DNA of 64,000 nt from Pseudarthrobacter sp. PS3-L1 (GCF_030063285.1 NZ_JASISU010000002.1:1-64000), one strand, 5' to 3'; shown: positions 49,633-60,083, counted from the stretch's first letter. A program made the numbers and translations. The notes: a model not told the origin generated them from the sequence alone.

Positions 49633-52200
49633 CTAAACCTCGACGTCGGCCGCACGTGCCCGCAGGGCACGCGCAACGCCGTCGCGGTTCTCGAGCATCA
49701 TTCGCCGCAGCGCGGCGCTGTCCGCCGGAAGCTCCGCCAGGAACTTATCAGTGCGGTCCACAGTCGCCTGGCTGGTAAGCGTTGCCGGATAGAGGCCAAC
49801 CACAATCTGCGACGCCAGGGCATGCGTACGGTTGGCCACTATTGCCGGGACAGCCTCGAAGTACTTTTCCGCGTAGGGTTCCAGCAGGGCAGTGTCGTGA
49901 ACGCGCATGAAGCCAGCAACTGCGGAGCCCTGCAGCGCGTTGGACAGATCCCCCTTGACCACAATGGAATTCCAGGCAGCGGCCTTGGCTTCGGCGGTCG
50001 GCAGGGCTGCCGTGGCGAGGGCCGCGGCGTTCTGGCCACTGGAGGTGTTGTCCGCAGCAAGTTCGGAGTCGATTGATTCCTGCCCCATTCGCCCACCAGC
50101 GACCAGTGCGGCCACCAACTCCCAGCGCAGGTCCTGTTCGACGTCGAGGCCGTCCAGGGTTACCGAGCCGTCCAAGAGGCCGGCGACACTGTTCAACTGG
50201 GCCGGACTGCCTGCGAGCAGGGCAAATGACTTCACGAACTGCAGCTGCGCATCCGAACCAGCGGCAACGGAGCCAGCAAGTTCCCACAGTCGATCCGCTG
50301 CGCCCAAGATCGTTGCCTCGCGGTGCTCGGCAGCAACATAGAACTTCAGTGTTGTGGCCAGCTGGCGAAGCTGAACTGAGATCACCGAGGAGTCAGTCTC
50401 GGATGCCACATTGGCCAGGATCAGCTCGACGTACGCCCGTGCCGGAGTTTCTCCGTCGCGCGCTGCATCCCAGGCAGAGTTCCATACCAGCGTCCGGGGC
50501 AGGCTTGTGCCGAAGTCCTTCAGGTGTGCTGTAGCGGTGGCCAGGGACACCGGGTCCAGGCGCACTTTGGCGTAGGCGAGGTCGTCATCGTTCACCAGGA
50601 TCAGGTCCGGACGGTTAAGCCCCACGAGGGCCGGCACTTCTGTGCGTTCGCCGTCGACGTCGAGTTCCTCGCGGTGCACACGTTCCAGGGTCCCGGATTC
50701 TCCCAGGCTGTAGAACCCAACAGCGAGGCGGTGCGGCCGGATGGTGGGCTGATCAGCAACGGCTGACTGGACGATGGCAAACGCGGTGATAGCGCCCGCA
50801 TCATCAACGGCTACGTCCGGTGTCAGAGTGTTGACACCGGACGTCTCCAGCCAGAGCTGGCCCCACCTATCAAGCTCGCGGCCACTTGCAGCCTCAAGCT
50901 CAACCATCAGATCGCTGAGTTCCGTGTTTTTCCAGGAGTGCTTGCGGAAATACTCACGAACGCCGGACATGAATTGCTCCGGGCCGACCCAGGCCACTAG
51001 CTGTCGCAGCACTGAGGCGCCCTTTGCGTATGTGATGCCGTCAAAGTTGACCTCAACGTCCTGCAGGTCGTTGATCTCGGCGAAGATCGGGTGCGTTGTG
51101 GGCAACTGGTCCTGGCGGTAGGCCCAGGATTTCTCGACTGCGGCGAATGTGGTCCAGGCGCTGGTGAAGGACGTGTTCTCCACTGCAGCAAGATGGGACA
51201 TGTACTCGGCAAAGGACTCGTTGAGCCACAGGTCGTTCCACCAACGCATGGTCACAAGGTCGCCAAACCACATGTGGGCGAGTTCGTGCAGGATGGTGAT
51301 GGCACGGCGTTCTACCTGGGCCCCGGTTACTTTGCCGCGGAACACGTAGCCTTCGAGGATGGTGACGGCTCCGGCGTTTTCCATTGCTCCAGCGTTAAAT
51401 TCGGGAACAAAGAGCTGGTCATATTTCTCGAACGGGTAGGGGCAGCCGAACTGCTTTTCGTAGAATTCGAAGCCCTGCCGCGTCAACTCGAAAATGTTCT
51501 CGGCATCTAGGTACTGCATGAGTGATTTGCGGGCAAAAACTCCCAGGGGGACAGTGCGTCCGTCTGAACTTGTCACTTCGCTTCGGATGGACTCGTACGG
51601 CCCAGCGATCAGTGCCGTCACGTAGGAGGAGAGCCGGGGAGTGGGAGCAAAGGACCACGTGGCGCGGGCCGTGCCGTCTGCGCTGGTGCCCGCATCCTGC
51701 GGCGTCGGCGTGGGGGAGTTGGAAATGAGGTCCCACGACGAGGGAGCCGTGACAGTGAAAGCGAAGGTCGCCTTCAGGTCCGGCTGTTCGAAGACGGGGA
51801 ACATCCGCCGCGAATCCGGCACCTCAAACTGCGTGTACAGGTACACCTCACCATCAACGGGGTCCACGAATCGGTGCAGGCCCTCGCCGGTGTTCATATA
51901 CGGAGCATCGGCGACAATGGTGAGCTCATTGCGCTCGGCAAGATGGGGAAGCTGGATGCGGATTCCGTCAGCAACCGTCGCTGGGTCCAGGATCGCACCG
52001 TTGAGCGTGACACTGTGGACGGCGTCCGTAACGGCATCAATAAAGGTTGTTGATCCTGAAATGGCCGTAAACACGACCGTCGTGGTGGACCTGAATACAC
52101 GTGGTCCCGTGGTCAGGTCCAGCGTCACGTCGTAGGAGTCGACGGATATCAGGTCAGCGCGTTCGCGTGCCTCGGCGCGCGTGAGGTTCATGCCTGGCAA
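49633..52200 (-). CDS. pepN: Aminopeptidase N
   Basis: An 855-residue M1 metallopeptidase. The exopeptidase motif GAMENAGAVTI and the zinc motif HELAHMWFGDLVTM with the downstream WLNESFAEYM are intact. The C-terminal ERAP1-like domain is about 400 residues. It cleaves N-terminal residues from peptides in the cytoplasm. A TTG at 52200 has GGAGG 7 bases upstream, while the ATG at 52191 (MNLTRAEARERADL) would have it 16 away, so the TTG is preferred. Confidence 0.94.
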   Translation of the reverse strand: MPGMNLTRAEARERADLISVDSYDVTLDLTTGPRVFRSTTTVVFTAISGSTTFIDAVTDAVHSVTLNGAILDPATVADGIRIQLPHLAERNELTIVADAPYMNTGEGLHRFVDPVDGEVYLYTQFEVPDSRRMFPVFEQPDLKATFAFTVTAPSSWDLISNSPTPTPQDAGTSADGTARATWSFAPTPRLSSYVTALIAGPYESIRSEVTSSDGRTVPLGVFARKSLMQYLDAENIFELTRQGFEFYEKQFGCPYPFEKYDQLFVPEFNAGAMENAGAVTILEGYVFRGKVTGAQVERRAITILHELAHMWFGDLVTMRWWNDLWLNESFAEYMSHLAAVENTSFTSAWTTFAAVEKSWAYRQDQLPTTHPIFAEINDLQDVEVNFDGITYAKGASVLRQLVAWVGPEQFMSGVREYFRKHSWKNTELSDLMVELEAASGRELDRWGQLWLETSGVNTLTPDVAVDDAGAITAFAIVQSAVADQPTIRPHRLAVGFYSLGESGTLERVHREELDVDGERTEVPALVGLNRPDLILVNDDDLAYAKVRLDPVSLATATAHLKDFGTSLPRTLVWNSAWDAARDGETPARAYVELILANVASETDSSVISVQLRQLATTLKFYVAAEHREATILGAADRLWELAGSVAAGSDAQLQFVKSFALLAGSPAQLNSVAGLLDGSVTLDGLDVEQDLRWELVAALVAGGRMGQESIDSELAADNTSSGQNAAALATAALPTAEAKAAAWNSIVVKGDLSNALQGSAVAGFMRVHDTALLEPYAEKYFEAVPAIVANRTHALASQIVVGLYPATLTSQATVDRTDKFLAELPADSAALRRMMLENRDGVARALRARAADVEV

Positions 52201-52402
52201 AGAAGTGCCTCCAGAAGAAAAGTCGGAGCCGGTGGTCTGCGACCCTTTCCGGCCTGGGCAGCGAGGGTCTCAGCGGAAGAGCGTTCGCCAATGCCGTGGA
52301 CATCTCACTGTGAAATCATTGTTTCACTTCTTTGTCCGTTGGCAAGTGCCCCTTTGGGGCAGCTGTCCCGCAGGCGTTCCGTGCGGGAGTAGCGTGGAGG
52401 CC

Positions 52403-53425
52403 ATGGGTACGCTTCATGACACCGTTGACCGAAAGGCACTCCGCTTTGCCCTCGGGTTTCCGGTGGTTCTCGCTGGAGCTTTTGCCGTCTCCGCAGTCCT
52501 TATCCGCCCCGACCTTCCCACGCCGCTGGCCGTCGCATGGAACGCCGAGGGTGGGGCGGCCTTTGCGCCTTTCGAAGCCTATGTTGGCCTGGGAAGTGCG
52601 CTGATTGTGGTGCTGGGGTGGATGATCTTCCTGCAGGCTGTCCCAGTCTCGCGCCCCACTGTGATGCGACGGATCATGATGGGGGTGGGCCTGTTCAGTG
52701 TCCTCTTTATCACCAGCGTCCTTGCCGCCGGGCTGATTGGCCAGGCCGGAATTGCCGATGCGCGAGACTCCCGGGTCGATGCCACAGTGCTCGCCCTCGG
52801 CAGCGGCGCTGCAGTCGGGCTCGGTGTGGTGATGGGTTTTGTCTTCAAGGCCGACCAGCAATGGTCTGCCGAGGACGATTCTGCCTTCAAGCGTGAGCTT
52901 GCGCATCTGCTGGACCCGGACCTGGCACGTGATTCGTTCTACGGCTGGGCGCATGCGCGGAGCTCCATATTTGTCATGATAACGCTGGCGGGTACGTCCC
53001 CAGCTGCCCTGCTCTTCCTGGCCGTTCCCTGGCTGGGCCTCACGCTGCTGGCCCTTGCGGTGGTAGCTGCCGCGTTTCTAGTCACTCGGATCAGTGCCGA
53101 CCGGCTCGGACTGCGGATCTACCTCGCGGGACTCATTCCAGTGGTGCGTCTTCGCGCTGCGGAGATTGATTCGGCCCAGGCCGCTGATGTCCAGGCCTCG
53201 GACTACGGTGGCTGGGGATTCCGGCGTGAGGGCGCCACGACCGCTGTCCTGGTGCGAAGCGGGGCCGCGGTGGTGGTACGCACAGCTGACGGCAGGAAAT
53301 ATGTTCTTTCGAGTCCCACTGCAGATTCTGCCCACCATTTGGCAGAACTGCTGGTCCGGGTTTCCACCCGCGCACGCCGTCCTCCCTCGACAGGCGGGGA
53401 ACCAGGACCTGTCCAGCCCACCTAG
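52403..53425 (+). CDS. DUF1648 domain membrane protein
   Basis: A 340-residue membrane protein starting MGTLHDTVDRKALRFALGFP, with about five transmembrane segments. The first extracellular loop has PDLPTPLAVAWNAEGGAAFA, the DUF1648 hallmark. The C-terminal 110 residues are a soluble domain with LGLRIYLAGLIPVVRLRAAE. Function unknown; related proteins (SdpI family) can carry immunity or signalling roles, but no such partner is near. The frame to 52181 upstream is rejected. Confidence 0.8.
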   Translation: MGTLHDTVDRKALRFALGFPVVLAGAFAVSAVLIRPDLPTPLAVAWNAEGGAAFAPFEAYVGLGSALIVVLGWMIFLQAVPVSRPTVMRRIMMGVGLFSVLFITSVLAAGLIGQAGIADARDSRVDATVLALGSGAAVGLGVVMGFVFKADQQWSAEDDSAFKRELAHLLDPDLARDSFYGWAHARSSIFVMITLAGTSPAALLFLAVPWLGLTLLALAVVAAAFLVTRISADRLGLRIYLAGLIPVVRLRAAEIDSAQAADVQASDYGGWGFRREGATTAVLVRSGAAVVVRTADGRKYVLSSPTADSAHHLAELLVRVSTRARRPPSTGGEPGPVQPT

Positions 53426-53542
53426 TAGTCTGGACTCCTGTGGCCTTGGGACATCAATCCCGAAGGTCGCCAGAGCCCTGTATCCCACGTACCCGCCTGG
53501 CCCGGCCGTACACCGGCGCCCCAGCACCGAACGGATTTCACC

Positions 53543-54037
53543 GTGACCTCAGCTTCCGGACTTCCCCGCGTCCACATCGCCACCGACCATGCAGGCATGG
53601 AGTTGAGCGCGCACCTAGTGAGCCATCTCGGTGCCAAAGGATACGACGTTGTTGATCACGGCCCCCGGGAGTATGACGCGCTGGACGATTACCCGTCATT
53701 CTGCATCAACGCTGCCGCGGCCGTTGTGGCTGACCAGGCGGCCGGCATCCATGCGCTAGGAATCGTCCTTGGTGGTTCTGGAAACGGTGAGCAGATTGCC
53801 GCCAACAAAGTCAGGGGTGTCCGGGCGGCGTTGGCGTGGAACCACTCGACAGCGGTACTGGCCCGTGAACACAATGACGCCAATGTTGTGGCGGTGGGTG
53901 GGCGCCAGCACTCAGTTGAGGAGGCAACGGCACTGATTGAGGCCTTTCTGAGCGAACCCTTCAGCAATGACGAACGCCATCTTCGCCGGATCGGGAAAAT
54001 TTCAACGTATGAGGAGACCGGCGAGGTCGCCAACTAG
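53543..54037 (+). CDS. rpiB: Ribose-5-phosphate isomerase B
   Basis: A 164-residue RpiB/LacAB-type isomerase that interconverts ribose-5-phosphate and ribulose-5-phosphate. VHIATDHAGMELSAHLVSHL, IHALGIVLGGSGNGEQIAAN with the catalytic region, and HNDANVVAVGGRQHSVEEAT. Actinobacterial enzymes use a Glu rather than the Cys of E. coli, and no Cys is in the SGNG loop here. GTG start; its TAG overlaps the nei GTG by one base. Confidence 0.92.
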   Translation: MTSASGLPRVHIATDHAGMELSAHLVSHLGAKGYDVVDHGPREYDALDDYPSFCINAAAAVVADQAAGIHALGIVLGGSGNGEQIAANKVRGVRAALAWNHSTAVLAREHNDANVVAVGGRQHSVEEATALIEAFLSEPFSNDERHLRRIGKISTYEETGEVAN

Positions 54038-55062
54038 TGCCTGAGGGTCATTCCGTCCACCGCCTTGCACAGCAGTTCAGAGACATCTTTACGGACGAAA
54101 AGCTCACTGTGACGAGTCCGCAGGGCCGCTTTGTGGCAGGCGCTGCCGTGTTGGATGGCCATGTCATGGAGTCCACTGAAGCACACGGAAAACATATGTT
54201 TCTGCACTTTGACAACGGCCTGCAACTCCATGTCCACCTGGGCCTCTACGGTGCCTGGAGCTTTGGTGGTGACGCCACGTTCAGGGGTGCTTCAAGTATT
54301 GGTGCTCCACGCCGGGTGGGGGAGCGGGAGACGTTCGACGCCGGAGCTGCCGCTGCTGGGATGGGAACTGCTGCCGGCACGGACGGCGAACACACCGCCG
54401 CGGGTGCCTCGGCCAAGGCGGTCGACGGGGATTACGCGGGCCCGCCGCCACCTGTGGGCGCAGTCCGGGTCCGCCTGGAGTCGCGCCATGGCTGGGCAGA
54501 CCTTCGCGGCGCTACGGCCTGCGAGGCGCTGACGGAAGAAGAGGCGGCACGTATCCACGCACGCCTGGGCCCTGACCCGCTGCGTAACTCACGGGGTGAT
54601 GCGGGGCAATTTGCCGCCAACCTGCAGAAGCGTAAGCCGTCCATAGCAGCCCTTCTGATGGACCAGAAAATCATTGCCGGTGTGGGGAACGTCTACCGGG
54701 CAGAAGTCCTTTTCAGGGAACGGCTCAACCCCTACCTCCCGGGCGGATCGCTGAGTGATCGCGACGCCCGCAAGGTGTGGCGCGACGTCGTGCGCGTCAT
54801 GAACGACGGCGTGGTGGACGGCAAAATCATCACCACTCCGGCGAAATACTGGACGCGACGCAACGGGAAAACAGGACGCCTTCGCGCCGCGGACGGGACA
54901 GTGTCGCTGCCCAAAAAGACATCGACGATCCCCGTTCGGGCAGACGCCCACTACGTGTACAAGCGGGAAGGACTACCTTGCCGGGTCTGTGGCACAGTCA
55001 TCCTGATGGCGGATCTGGTGGGGCGGAAACTCTACTGGTGCCCATCCTGCCAACAGGCTTAG
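54037..55062 (+). CDS. nei: Fpg/Nei family DNA glycosylase
   Basis: A 341-residue bifunctional glycosylase/AP lyase of the Nei type. The catalytic N-terminal PEGHSVHRLAQQFRD has Pro2 and Glu3; KHMFLHFDNGLQLHVHLGLY follows. The H2TH segment (GVGNVYRAEVLFRERLNPYL) and a C-terminal zinc finger CRVCG...CPSC are complete. Between about residues 80 and 139 is a Gly/Ala-rich insertion not usual in the family. It repairs oxidised bases. Translationally coupled to rpiB. Confidence 0.92.
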   Translation: MPEGHSVHRLAQQFRDIFTDEKLTVTSPQGRFVAGAAVLDGHVMESTEAHGKHMFLHFDNGLQLHVHLGLYGAWSFGGDATFRGASSIGAPRRVGERETFDAGAAAAGMGTAAGTDGEHTAAGASAKAVDGDYAGPPPPVGAVRVRLESRHGWADLRGATACEALTEEEAARIHARLGPDPLRNSRGDAGQFAANLQKRKPSIAALLMDQKIIAGVGNVYRAEVLFRERLNPYLPGGSLSDRDARKVWRDVVRVMNDGVVDGKIITTPAKYWTRRNGKTGRLRAADGTVSLPKKTSTIPVRADAHYVYKREGLPCRVCGTVILMADLVGRKLYWCPSCQQA

Positions 55063-55138
55063 TCGCTCGATCCCCTGATACCTGCACCGGAAGCACTGCC
55101 CTCCGCGGTGGGGTCCATGAACTCGCAGACGCACGAAA

Positions 55139-55158
55139 GGCCCCTCTGGTGAGGGGCC
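55139..55158. terminator. Hairpin between nei and tRNA-Gly
   Basis: GGCCCCTC (55139-55146) and GAGGGGCC (55151-55158) with a TGGT loop. No strong T-run on either side; it can stop nei or tRNA-Gly read-through. Confidence 0.6.
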
Positions 55159-55172
55159 CTTCGGTGTTATGG

Positions 55173-55243
55173 AGGGGACGACGGGAATCGAACCCGCGTA
55201 ATCAGTTTGGAAGACTGAGGCTTTACCATTAAGCTACGTCCCC
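55173..55243 (-). tRNA. tRNA-Gly (anticodon TCC)
   Basis: Reverse strand, 71 bases. Acceptor stem GGGGACG / CGTCCCC, D arm GTAGCTTAATGGTAAAGC, anticodon loop CTTCCAA (TCC) and T arm GCGGGTTCGATTCCCGT. CCA is not encoded. Confidence 0.97.
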
Positions 55244-55397
55244 GGGATCTCCACAATCGCTGCACTCATAGCTGCACCGCACGGTGGATTCTTTCCGGTC
55301 TGGCTGTTCAAGCCGGGTATAACTAAACCTAATGAATGCCCTGCATGTCAAATGTGCAAAGTGGAGCAAAAAACCCGTAGACTCGTCTGTGCACTAA

Positions 55398-55472
55398 CGG
55401 GGTGTAGCTCAGCTTGGCTAGAGCACCTGCTTTGGGAGCAGGAAGTCGCAGGTTCAAATCCTGTCACCCCGA
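55398..55472 (+). tRNA. tRNA-Pro (anticodon TGG)
   Basis: Forward strand, 75 bases. Acceptor stem CGGGGTG / CACCCCG, D arm GTAGCTCAGCTTGGCTAGAGC, anticodon loop TTTGGGA (TGG) and T arm GCAGGTTCAAATCCTGT. It diverges from tRNA-Gly and lies just upstream of tig. Confidence 0.97.
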
Positions 55473-55478
55473 CCCTCT

Positions 55479-55504
55479 CTGCCCGGTCCTTCGGGGCCGG
55501 GCAG
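55479..55504 (+). terminator. Hairpin after tRNA-Pro
   Basis: CTGCCCGG (55479-55486) and CCGGGCAG (55497-55504) form an 8-base stem 7 bases after the tRNA. The T-run is weak (AAATGTTT). Confidence 0.65.
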
Positions 55505-55548
55505 AAATGTTTGTATCAACCAACACCAAGTTCAGGAGTACTTAGACT

Positions 55549-56928
55549 GTGAAGAGCGCTGTCGAGAACCTCACCCCCACACGGGTCAAGCTCAATGTTG
55601 AGGTCCCCTTTGAGGAATTGAAGCCCAGCATCGATGAGGCATACAAGACTGTTGCTTCGCAGATCCAGGTCCCGGGCTTCCGCAAGGGTAAAGTCCCCTC
55701 CCAGCTGATCGATCAGCGCGTAGGTCGTGGCTACGTCCTTGAGACTGCAATCAACGAAGGCCTCAATGGCTGGTACCAGTCGGCAGTCCAGGAAACTGGA
55801 ATCCGTCCCCTGAGCCGTCCCGAGGTCGAGATCACCGAAGTTCCGGACGCCAAGACCAACGACGGCGAACTGAAGTTCCATGCCGAGGTTGACATCCGTC
55901 CCGAGGTTGAACTGCCGGATTACGCTGGTATCAAGGTTGAGGTTGCTGCTGTCGAGGCAGACGACGCCGACATCGAGAAGTCACTCGACGAACTCCGCGG
56001 CCGCTTCGGCACGCTGAAGTCCGAAGACCGCCCCGCGGCAAACGACGACTTCCTGACCATCGACATCACCGCCACCATTGACGGTGCCGAGGTTGACTCC
56101 GCAGCTGGCCTGTCTTATCAGGTTGGCACGGGCACCATGCTCGAAGGCCTCGACGAGGCCGTCACGGGCCTCTCTGCCGACGAAGAAGCAATCTTCGACA
56201 CAACCCTGGTTGGCGGCGACCACGCTGGCGAGGCCGCCCAGGTCAAGGTCACCGTCAAGTCCGTGAAGGTCCGGGAACTCCCCGAAGCCAACGACGACTT
56301 TGCCCAGCTCGCCTCCGAGTTCGACACGATGGAAGAACTTCGTGCCGACCTCGCCAAGCAGGCATCGGATTCCAAGGTTGTCGAGCAGGGCGTCGACGCC
56401 CGGGACAAGGTCCTTGACAAGCTTGTTGAGATGATTCCCGTTCCCGTCCCCGATTCCGTTGTCGAAGAGCAGCTTGAGGCTCACTTCAAAGAAGGCAACG
56501 GACACGGCGACGGCGAACACGATACCGAGGAGCACCGTGAGGAAGTGCGCACCAATACGGCGCGGGCTTTCCAGAACGAAGTCATCCTCGATGCAATTGC
56601 CGAAAAGGAAGAAGTCAACGTCAGCCAGAACGAGCTGATTGACTACATCGTCACCACTGCCAGCCAGTACGGTATGGACCCGAACCAGTTCGCCCAGATC
56701 ATCGATCAGAGCGGCCAGGTTCCCATGATGGTCTCCGAGGTTCGTCGTCGTAAGGCCCTGGCAGTCGTCCTGGGCCAGGCAGAGGTCACCGACTCCGAAG
56801 GCAAGGCCGTTGACCTCAGCGACTTTGTACGCCCCGGAGACGAAGAGGCAACTGCCCCCGAAGCCGCAGATGCGGATTCAGCTGAGGACGAGGTTGTCGA
56901 AGGCACAGTCGTCAAAGACAAGGCCTGA
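55549..56928 (+). CDS. tig: Trigger factor
   Basis: A 459-residue ribosome-associated chaperone and prolyl isomerase. N-terminal ribosome-binding signature [18 protein letters not shown], an FKBP-like domain about 150-245 ([20 protein letters not shown]), and a helical C-terminal domain ending in an acidic tail. GTG start at 55549 with CAGGAG upstream. It heads the tig-clpP-clpP-clpX order common in actinobacteria; a terminator separates it from the clpP genes. Confidence 0.95.
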   Translation: MKSAVENLTPTRVKLNVEVPFEELKPSIDEAYKTVASQIQVPGFRKGKVPSQLIDQRVGRGYVLETAINEGLNGWYQSAVQETGIRPLSRPEVEITEVPDAKTNDGELKFHAEVDIRPEVELPDYAGIKVEVAAVEADDADIEKSLDELRGRFGTLKSEDRPAANDDFLTIDITATIDGAEVDSAAGLSYQVGTGTMLEGLDEAVTGLSADEEAIFDTTLVGGDHAGEAAQVKVTVKSVKVRELPEANDDFAQLASEFDTMEELRADLAKQASDSKVVEQGVDARDKVLDKLVEMIPVPVPDSVVEEQLEAHFKEGNGHGDGEHDTEEHREEVRTNTARAFQNEVILDAIAEKEEVNVSQNELIDYIVTTASQYGMDPNQFAQIIDQSGQVPMMVSEVRRRKALAVVLGQAEVTDSEGKAVDLSDFVRPGDEEATAPEAADADSAEDEVVEGTVVKDKA

Positions 56929-56971
56929 GGCCAATAGTTCGCTCGCTCCGCATCACTGAGTGATGCAACAG

Positions 56972-57001
56972 CAGCCCCCTGATCATCGGATCGGGGGGCT
57001 G
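56972..57001 (+). terminator. Terminator after tig
   Basis: CAGCCCCC (56972-56979) pairs with GGGGGCTG (56994-57001), with an inner GATC / GATC stem. A modest T/G-rich stretch follows. Confidence 0.75.
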
Positions 57002-57062
57002 TTGGCGTTAACCGCAAGGCCGGCCAAGTAATGCACGCCACTGCTGCGCGGCGTGCATCGTG

Positions 57063-57076
57063 CGCCGTCAGCGAAC
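57063..57076 (-). promoter_or_regulatory. Candidate ClgR binding site upstream of clpP1
   Basis: The reverse strand reads GTTCGC-TGACG-GCG, an exact match to the GTTCGC-N5-GCG motif reported for the actinobacterial clp-gene activator ClgR in Streptomyces. It lies about 97 bases before the clpP1 ATG. Confidence 0.55.
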
Positions 57077-57172
57077 AGCCCAAGATGTGCGAACAAAACC
57101 CACCGTTAAACGGTTAGTGTCCAAGTAGTGAAGTTCAGTGATGACACCGTCACCAGCGAGAGGTTAGTACAC

Positions 57173-57817
57173 ATGTCACAGCACGCAGAGACACCACGGA
57201 TGGCCACAGTAGATCCGGCCGCCCAGGACAGCTACATCTACAACCGGCTCCTGAAAGAGCGCATCATCTGGCTCGGCTCCGAGGTCCGCGATGACAACGC
57301 CAACGCCATTTGCTCACAGCTGCTCCTGCTCTCCGCTGAGAACCCGGAGAAGGACATCTTCCTGTACATCAACTCACCTGGCGGGTCAGTCACGGCTGGC
57401 ATGGCAATCTACGACACCATGCAGTTCATCCCGAACGATGTTGTCACCGTCGCAACCGGACTGGCAGCATCCATGGGCCAGTTCCTTCTCTCCTCCGGGG
57501 CCAAGGGCAAGCGTTATGCAACCCCCAATGCGCGTGTCCTGATGCACCAGCCTTCCGGCGGAATCGGCGGAACCGCCTCGGACATCAAGATCCAGGCCGA
57601 ACTGATCCTGCACATGAAAAAAGTCATGGCTGAGCTGACGGCGGAACAGACGGGCCAGACCGTCGAGACAATCCTTCGGGATAACGACCGTGACAAGTGG
57701 TTCACGGCCACGGAGGCCCTGGAATATGGGTTCTTTGACAAGATCGCCGCACAGGCCAATGCCGTTGCCGGTGGCGGCGGAACGTCCAACAGCACCTCGG
57801 ACCAGGACGACTCCTAG
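57173..57817 (+). CDS. clpP1: ATP-dependent Clp protease proteolytic subunit, copy 1
   Basis: A 214-residue ClpP serine peptidase. Catalytic triad: S100 in [17 protein letters not shown]125 in [14 protein letters not shown], and an Asp near 176. It has a short N-terminal extension and an acidic Ser/Gly C-terminal tail. ATG 57173 has GAGAGG upstream; the GTG-initiated frame to 57128 is unlikely. It forms a heptamer with the neighbouring ClpP and receives substrates from ClpX or ClpC. Confidence 0.93.
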   Translation: MSQHAETPRMATVDPAAQDSYIYNRLLKERIIWLGSEVRDDNANAICSQLLLLSAENPEKDIFLYINSPGGSVTAGMAIYDTMQFIPNDVVTVATGLAASMGQFLLSSGAKGKRYATPNARVLMHQPSGGIGGTASDIKIQAELILHMKKVMAELTAEQTGQTVETILRDNDRDKWFTATEALEYGFFDKIAAQANAVAGGGGTSNSTSDQDDS

Positions 57818-57867
57818 CGCGCGGCGCAGGTTTCAGTCCCCTCCACACTTAGATCAGGAGCAATAAC

Positions 57868-58527
57868 ATGACTTACAACTTCGGATGGTCAGCTGGCAAC
57901 CTGCCTACCAGCCGCTACGTCCTGCCCCAGTTCGAGGAGCGTACTCCCTACGGCTTCAAACGCCAGGATCCGTACACCAAGCTCTTCGAGGACCGGATCA
58001 TCTTCCTCGGCGTTCAGGTGGACGATGCCTCTGCAGATGACGTTATGGCCCAGCTGCTCGTGCTCGAGTCCAGCGACCCGGACCGAGACATCACGCTGTA
58101 CATCAACTCTCCGGGTGGTTCGTTCACCGCCATGACGGCGATTTACGACACCATGCAGTACATCCGTCCGGAAATCCAGACTGTCTGCTTGGGCCAGGCC
58201 GCGTCCGCTGCTGCGGTCCTCCTGGCCGCCGGTACGCCGGGCAAGCGCCTAGCCCTGCCGAATGCCCGTGTGTTGATCCACCAGCCCGCCCTCTCAGGCG
58301 GACAGGGCGGACAGGCCTCTGATCTGGAGATCCAGGCAGCAGAGGTCATGCGCATGCGTGAATGGCTTGAGAACACGCTGGCATTCCACTCCGGCCGCAC
58401 CTCTGAGCAGGTCAACAATGACATTGAACGCGACAAGATCCTGACCGCTGCAGAGGCGCACGAATATGGCCTGATCGACCAGGTCCTGGAAACCCGCAAA
58501 ATCAAGCCGCAGGCAATTACTCGCTGA
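57868..58527 (+). CDS. clpP2: ATP-dependent Clp protease proteolytic subunit, copy 2
   Basis: A 219-residue second ClpP. Catalytic S113 in [16 protein letters not shown]138 in [13 protein letters not shown]. Actinobacteria form a mixed ClpP1-ClpP2 tetradecamer in which both copies are needed, so the pair is best read as one enzyme. The N-terminus ([20 protein letters not shown]) is the ClpP2 pattern. AGGAG precedes the ATG; 50 bases after clpP1 and probably co-transcribed. Confidence 0.93.
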   Translation: MTYNFGWSAGNLPTSRYVLPQFEERTPYGFKRQDPYTKLFEDRIIFLGVQVDDASADDVMAQLLVLESSDPDRDITLYINSPGGSFTAMTAIYDTMQYIRPEIQTVCLGQAASAAAVLLAAGTPGKRLALPNARVLIHQPALSGGQGGQASDLEIQAAEVMRMREWLENTLAFHSGRTSEQVNNDIERDKILTAAEAHEYGLIDQVLETRKIKPQAITR

Positions 58528-58546
58528 TGATCTCGGTAGCGTAACG

Positions 58547-58588
58547 AACGCCGGTATGGTCCGTTTCTCTTGGACCGTACCGGCGTTT
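58547..58588 (+). terminator. Terminator between clpP2 and clpX
   Basis: AACGCCGGTA (58547-58556) pairs with TACCGGCGTT (58578-58587), with an inner GGTCC / GGACC stem. It ends the clpP operon, so clpX has its own promoter in the following 130 bases. Confidence 0.85.
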
Positions 58589-58722
58589 GGCTTCCACGCA
58601 ATGGCCACAGTGTGACCTAGAGTGGAGGTACTGGAGTAGGCCCTGTTGGCCTGGTACACCGGACTGGCAAGTAAATGAGGATGCGGCTCACTCTCCGCAG
58701 AACATAACTAAGGGGTTTGCAC

Positions 58723-60009
58723 ATGGCTCGGATAGGCGAGAGCACTGATCTGCTGAAGTGCTCTTTCTGCGGAAAGAGCCAGAAGCAGGTCCGCAAGCTC
58801 ATAGCCGGTCCTGGCGTCTACATCTGTGACGAGTGCATTGAACTCTGCAACGAGATCATCGAGGAAGAGTTGGCGGAGGTAGCGGACCTCGGCAGCTTTG
58901 AACTCCCGAAACCCCGCGAGATTTTCGACTTCCTCCAGGAATATGTCATCGGTCAGGAACCTGCGAAAAGGTCACTTGCTGTTGCCGTATATAACCATTA
59001 CAAACGGATTCAGGCAGGGCAGTCACCCAAGACCAGCACACTGGCTGACGGGGGCCATCATGACGACGTCGAAATCGCGAAGTCCAACATCCTCCTGATC
59101 GGTCCCACTGGATGTGGCAAGACCTATCTGGCACAGACACTGGCCCGTCGGTTGAATGTGCCTTTCGCAGTTGCCGACGCTACGGCACTGACGGAGGCAG
59201 GGTATGTGGGCGAGGATGTCGAAAACATCCTGCTCAAGCTGATCCAGGCCGCTGACTACGACGTCAAGAAGGCGGAACAGGGCATCATCTACATTGATGA
59301 GATCGACAAGATCTCCCGCAAGAGTGAGAACCCGTCAATTACGCGGGACGTTTCTGGTGAAGGTGTACAACAGGCCCTCCTGAAGATTCTCGAAGGGACA
59401 GTTGCTTCAGTACCCCCGCAGGGCGGCAGGAAGCACCCCCATCAGGAGTTCATCCAGATCGACACCACCAACGTCCTGTTCATCGTTGCTGGCGCCTTCG
59501 CTGGTCTTGAGGAGATCATCGGATCCCGTTCTGGCCGGAAGGGAATTGGCTTCGGTGCTCCGCTGAATGAAGCCAGCAACAGCACAGATACCTACGGCGA
59601 GGTCATGCCTGAAGACCTGTTGAAGTTCGGCCTGATCCCCGAATTTATTGGCCGGCTACCCGTCATCACCACTGTCTCCAACCTGGACCAGGATGCGTTG
59701 ATGCAGATATTGTCCAAGCCGCGTAACGCCCTGGTCAAGCAGTATCAGAAGATGTTCTCCATTGATGGAGTCGACCTTGAGTTTGAGAAGGGCGCTCTTG
59801 AAGCCATCGCAGACCAGGCGCTGGAACGAGGAACAGGAGCCCGTGGCCTGCGAGCAATCCTCGAGGAGGTTCTGCTGCCCGTCATGTTTGATCTGCCCAG
59901 CCGGGAGGACATTGCATCAGTTGTTATCACAGCTGATGTTGTCCTCAACAAAGCGGAACCGACACTCGTTGCGCACGAATCTCCTGCCAAGCGCCGCAAA
60001 TCAGCCTGA
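58723..60009 (+). CDS. clpX: ATP-dependent Clp protease ATP-binding subunit ClpX
   Basis: A 428-residue AAA+ unfoldase. The zinc-binding N-terminal domain has C13, C16, C35 and C38 ([13 protein letters not shown] and [10 protein letters not shown]). Walker [11 protein letters not shown] (127-134), Walker [11 protein letters not shown], sensor and IGF-equivalent loop ([11 protein letters not shown]), then SIGF-type arginine finger region [16 protein letters not shown]. Start [11 protein letters not shown] at 58723, preceded by AAGGGG. Hydrolyses ATP to feed tagged proteins into ClpP. Confidence 0.96.
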   Translation: MARIGESTDLLKCSFCGKSQKQVRKLIAGPGVYICDECIELCNEIIEEELAEVADLGSFELPKPREIFDFLQEYVIGQEPAKRSLAVAVYNHYKRIQAGQSPKTSTLADGGHHDDVEIAKSNILLIGPTGCGKTYLAQTLARRLNVPFAVADATALTEAGYVGEDVENILLKLIQAADYDVKKAEQGIIYIDEIDKISRKSENPSITRDVSGEGVQQALLKILEGTVASVPPQGGRKHPHQEFIQIDTTNVLFIVAGAFAGLEEIIGSRSGRKGIGFGAPLNEASNSTDTYGEVMPEDLLKFGLIPEFIGRLPVITTVSNLDQDALMQILSKPRNALVKQYQKMFSIDGVDLEFEKGALEAIADQALERGTGARGLRAILEEVLLPVMFDLPSREDIASVVITADVVLNKAEPTLVAHESPAKRRKSA

Positions 60010-60083
60010 CCGGTCAGCCGCTGTAGTCGGTTGGACCCTATTACTTTTCTGACGAAACCAACATAAGCGAAAAGGACTTTGCC

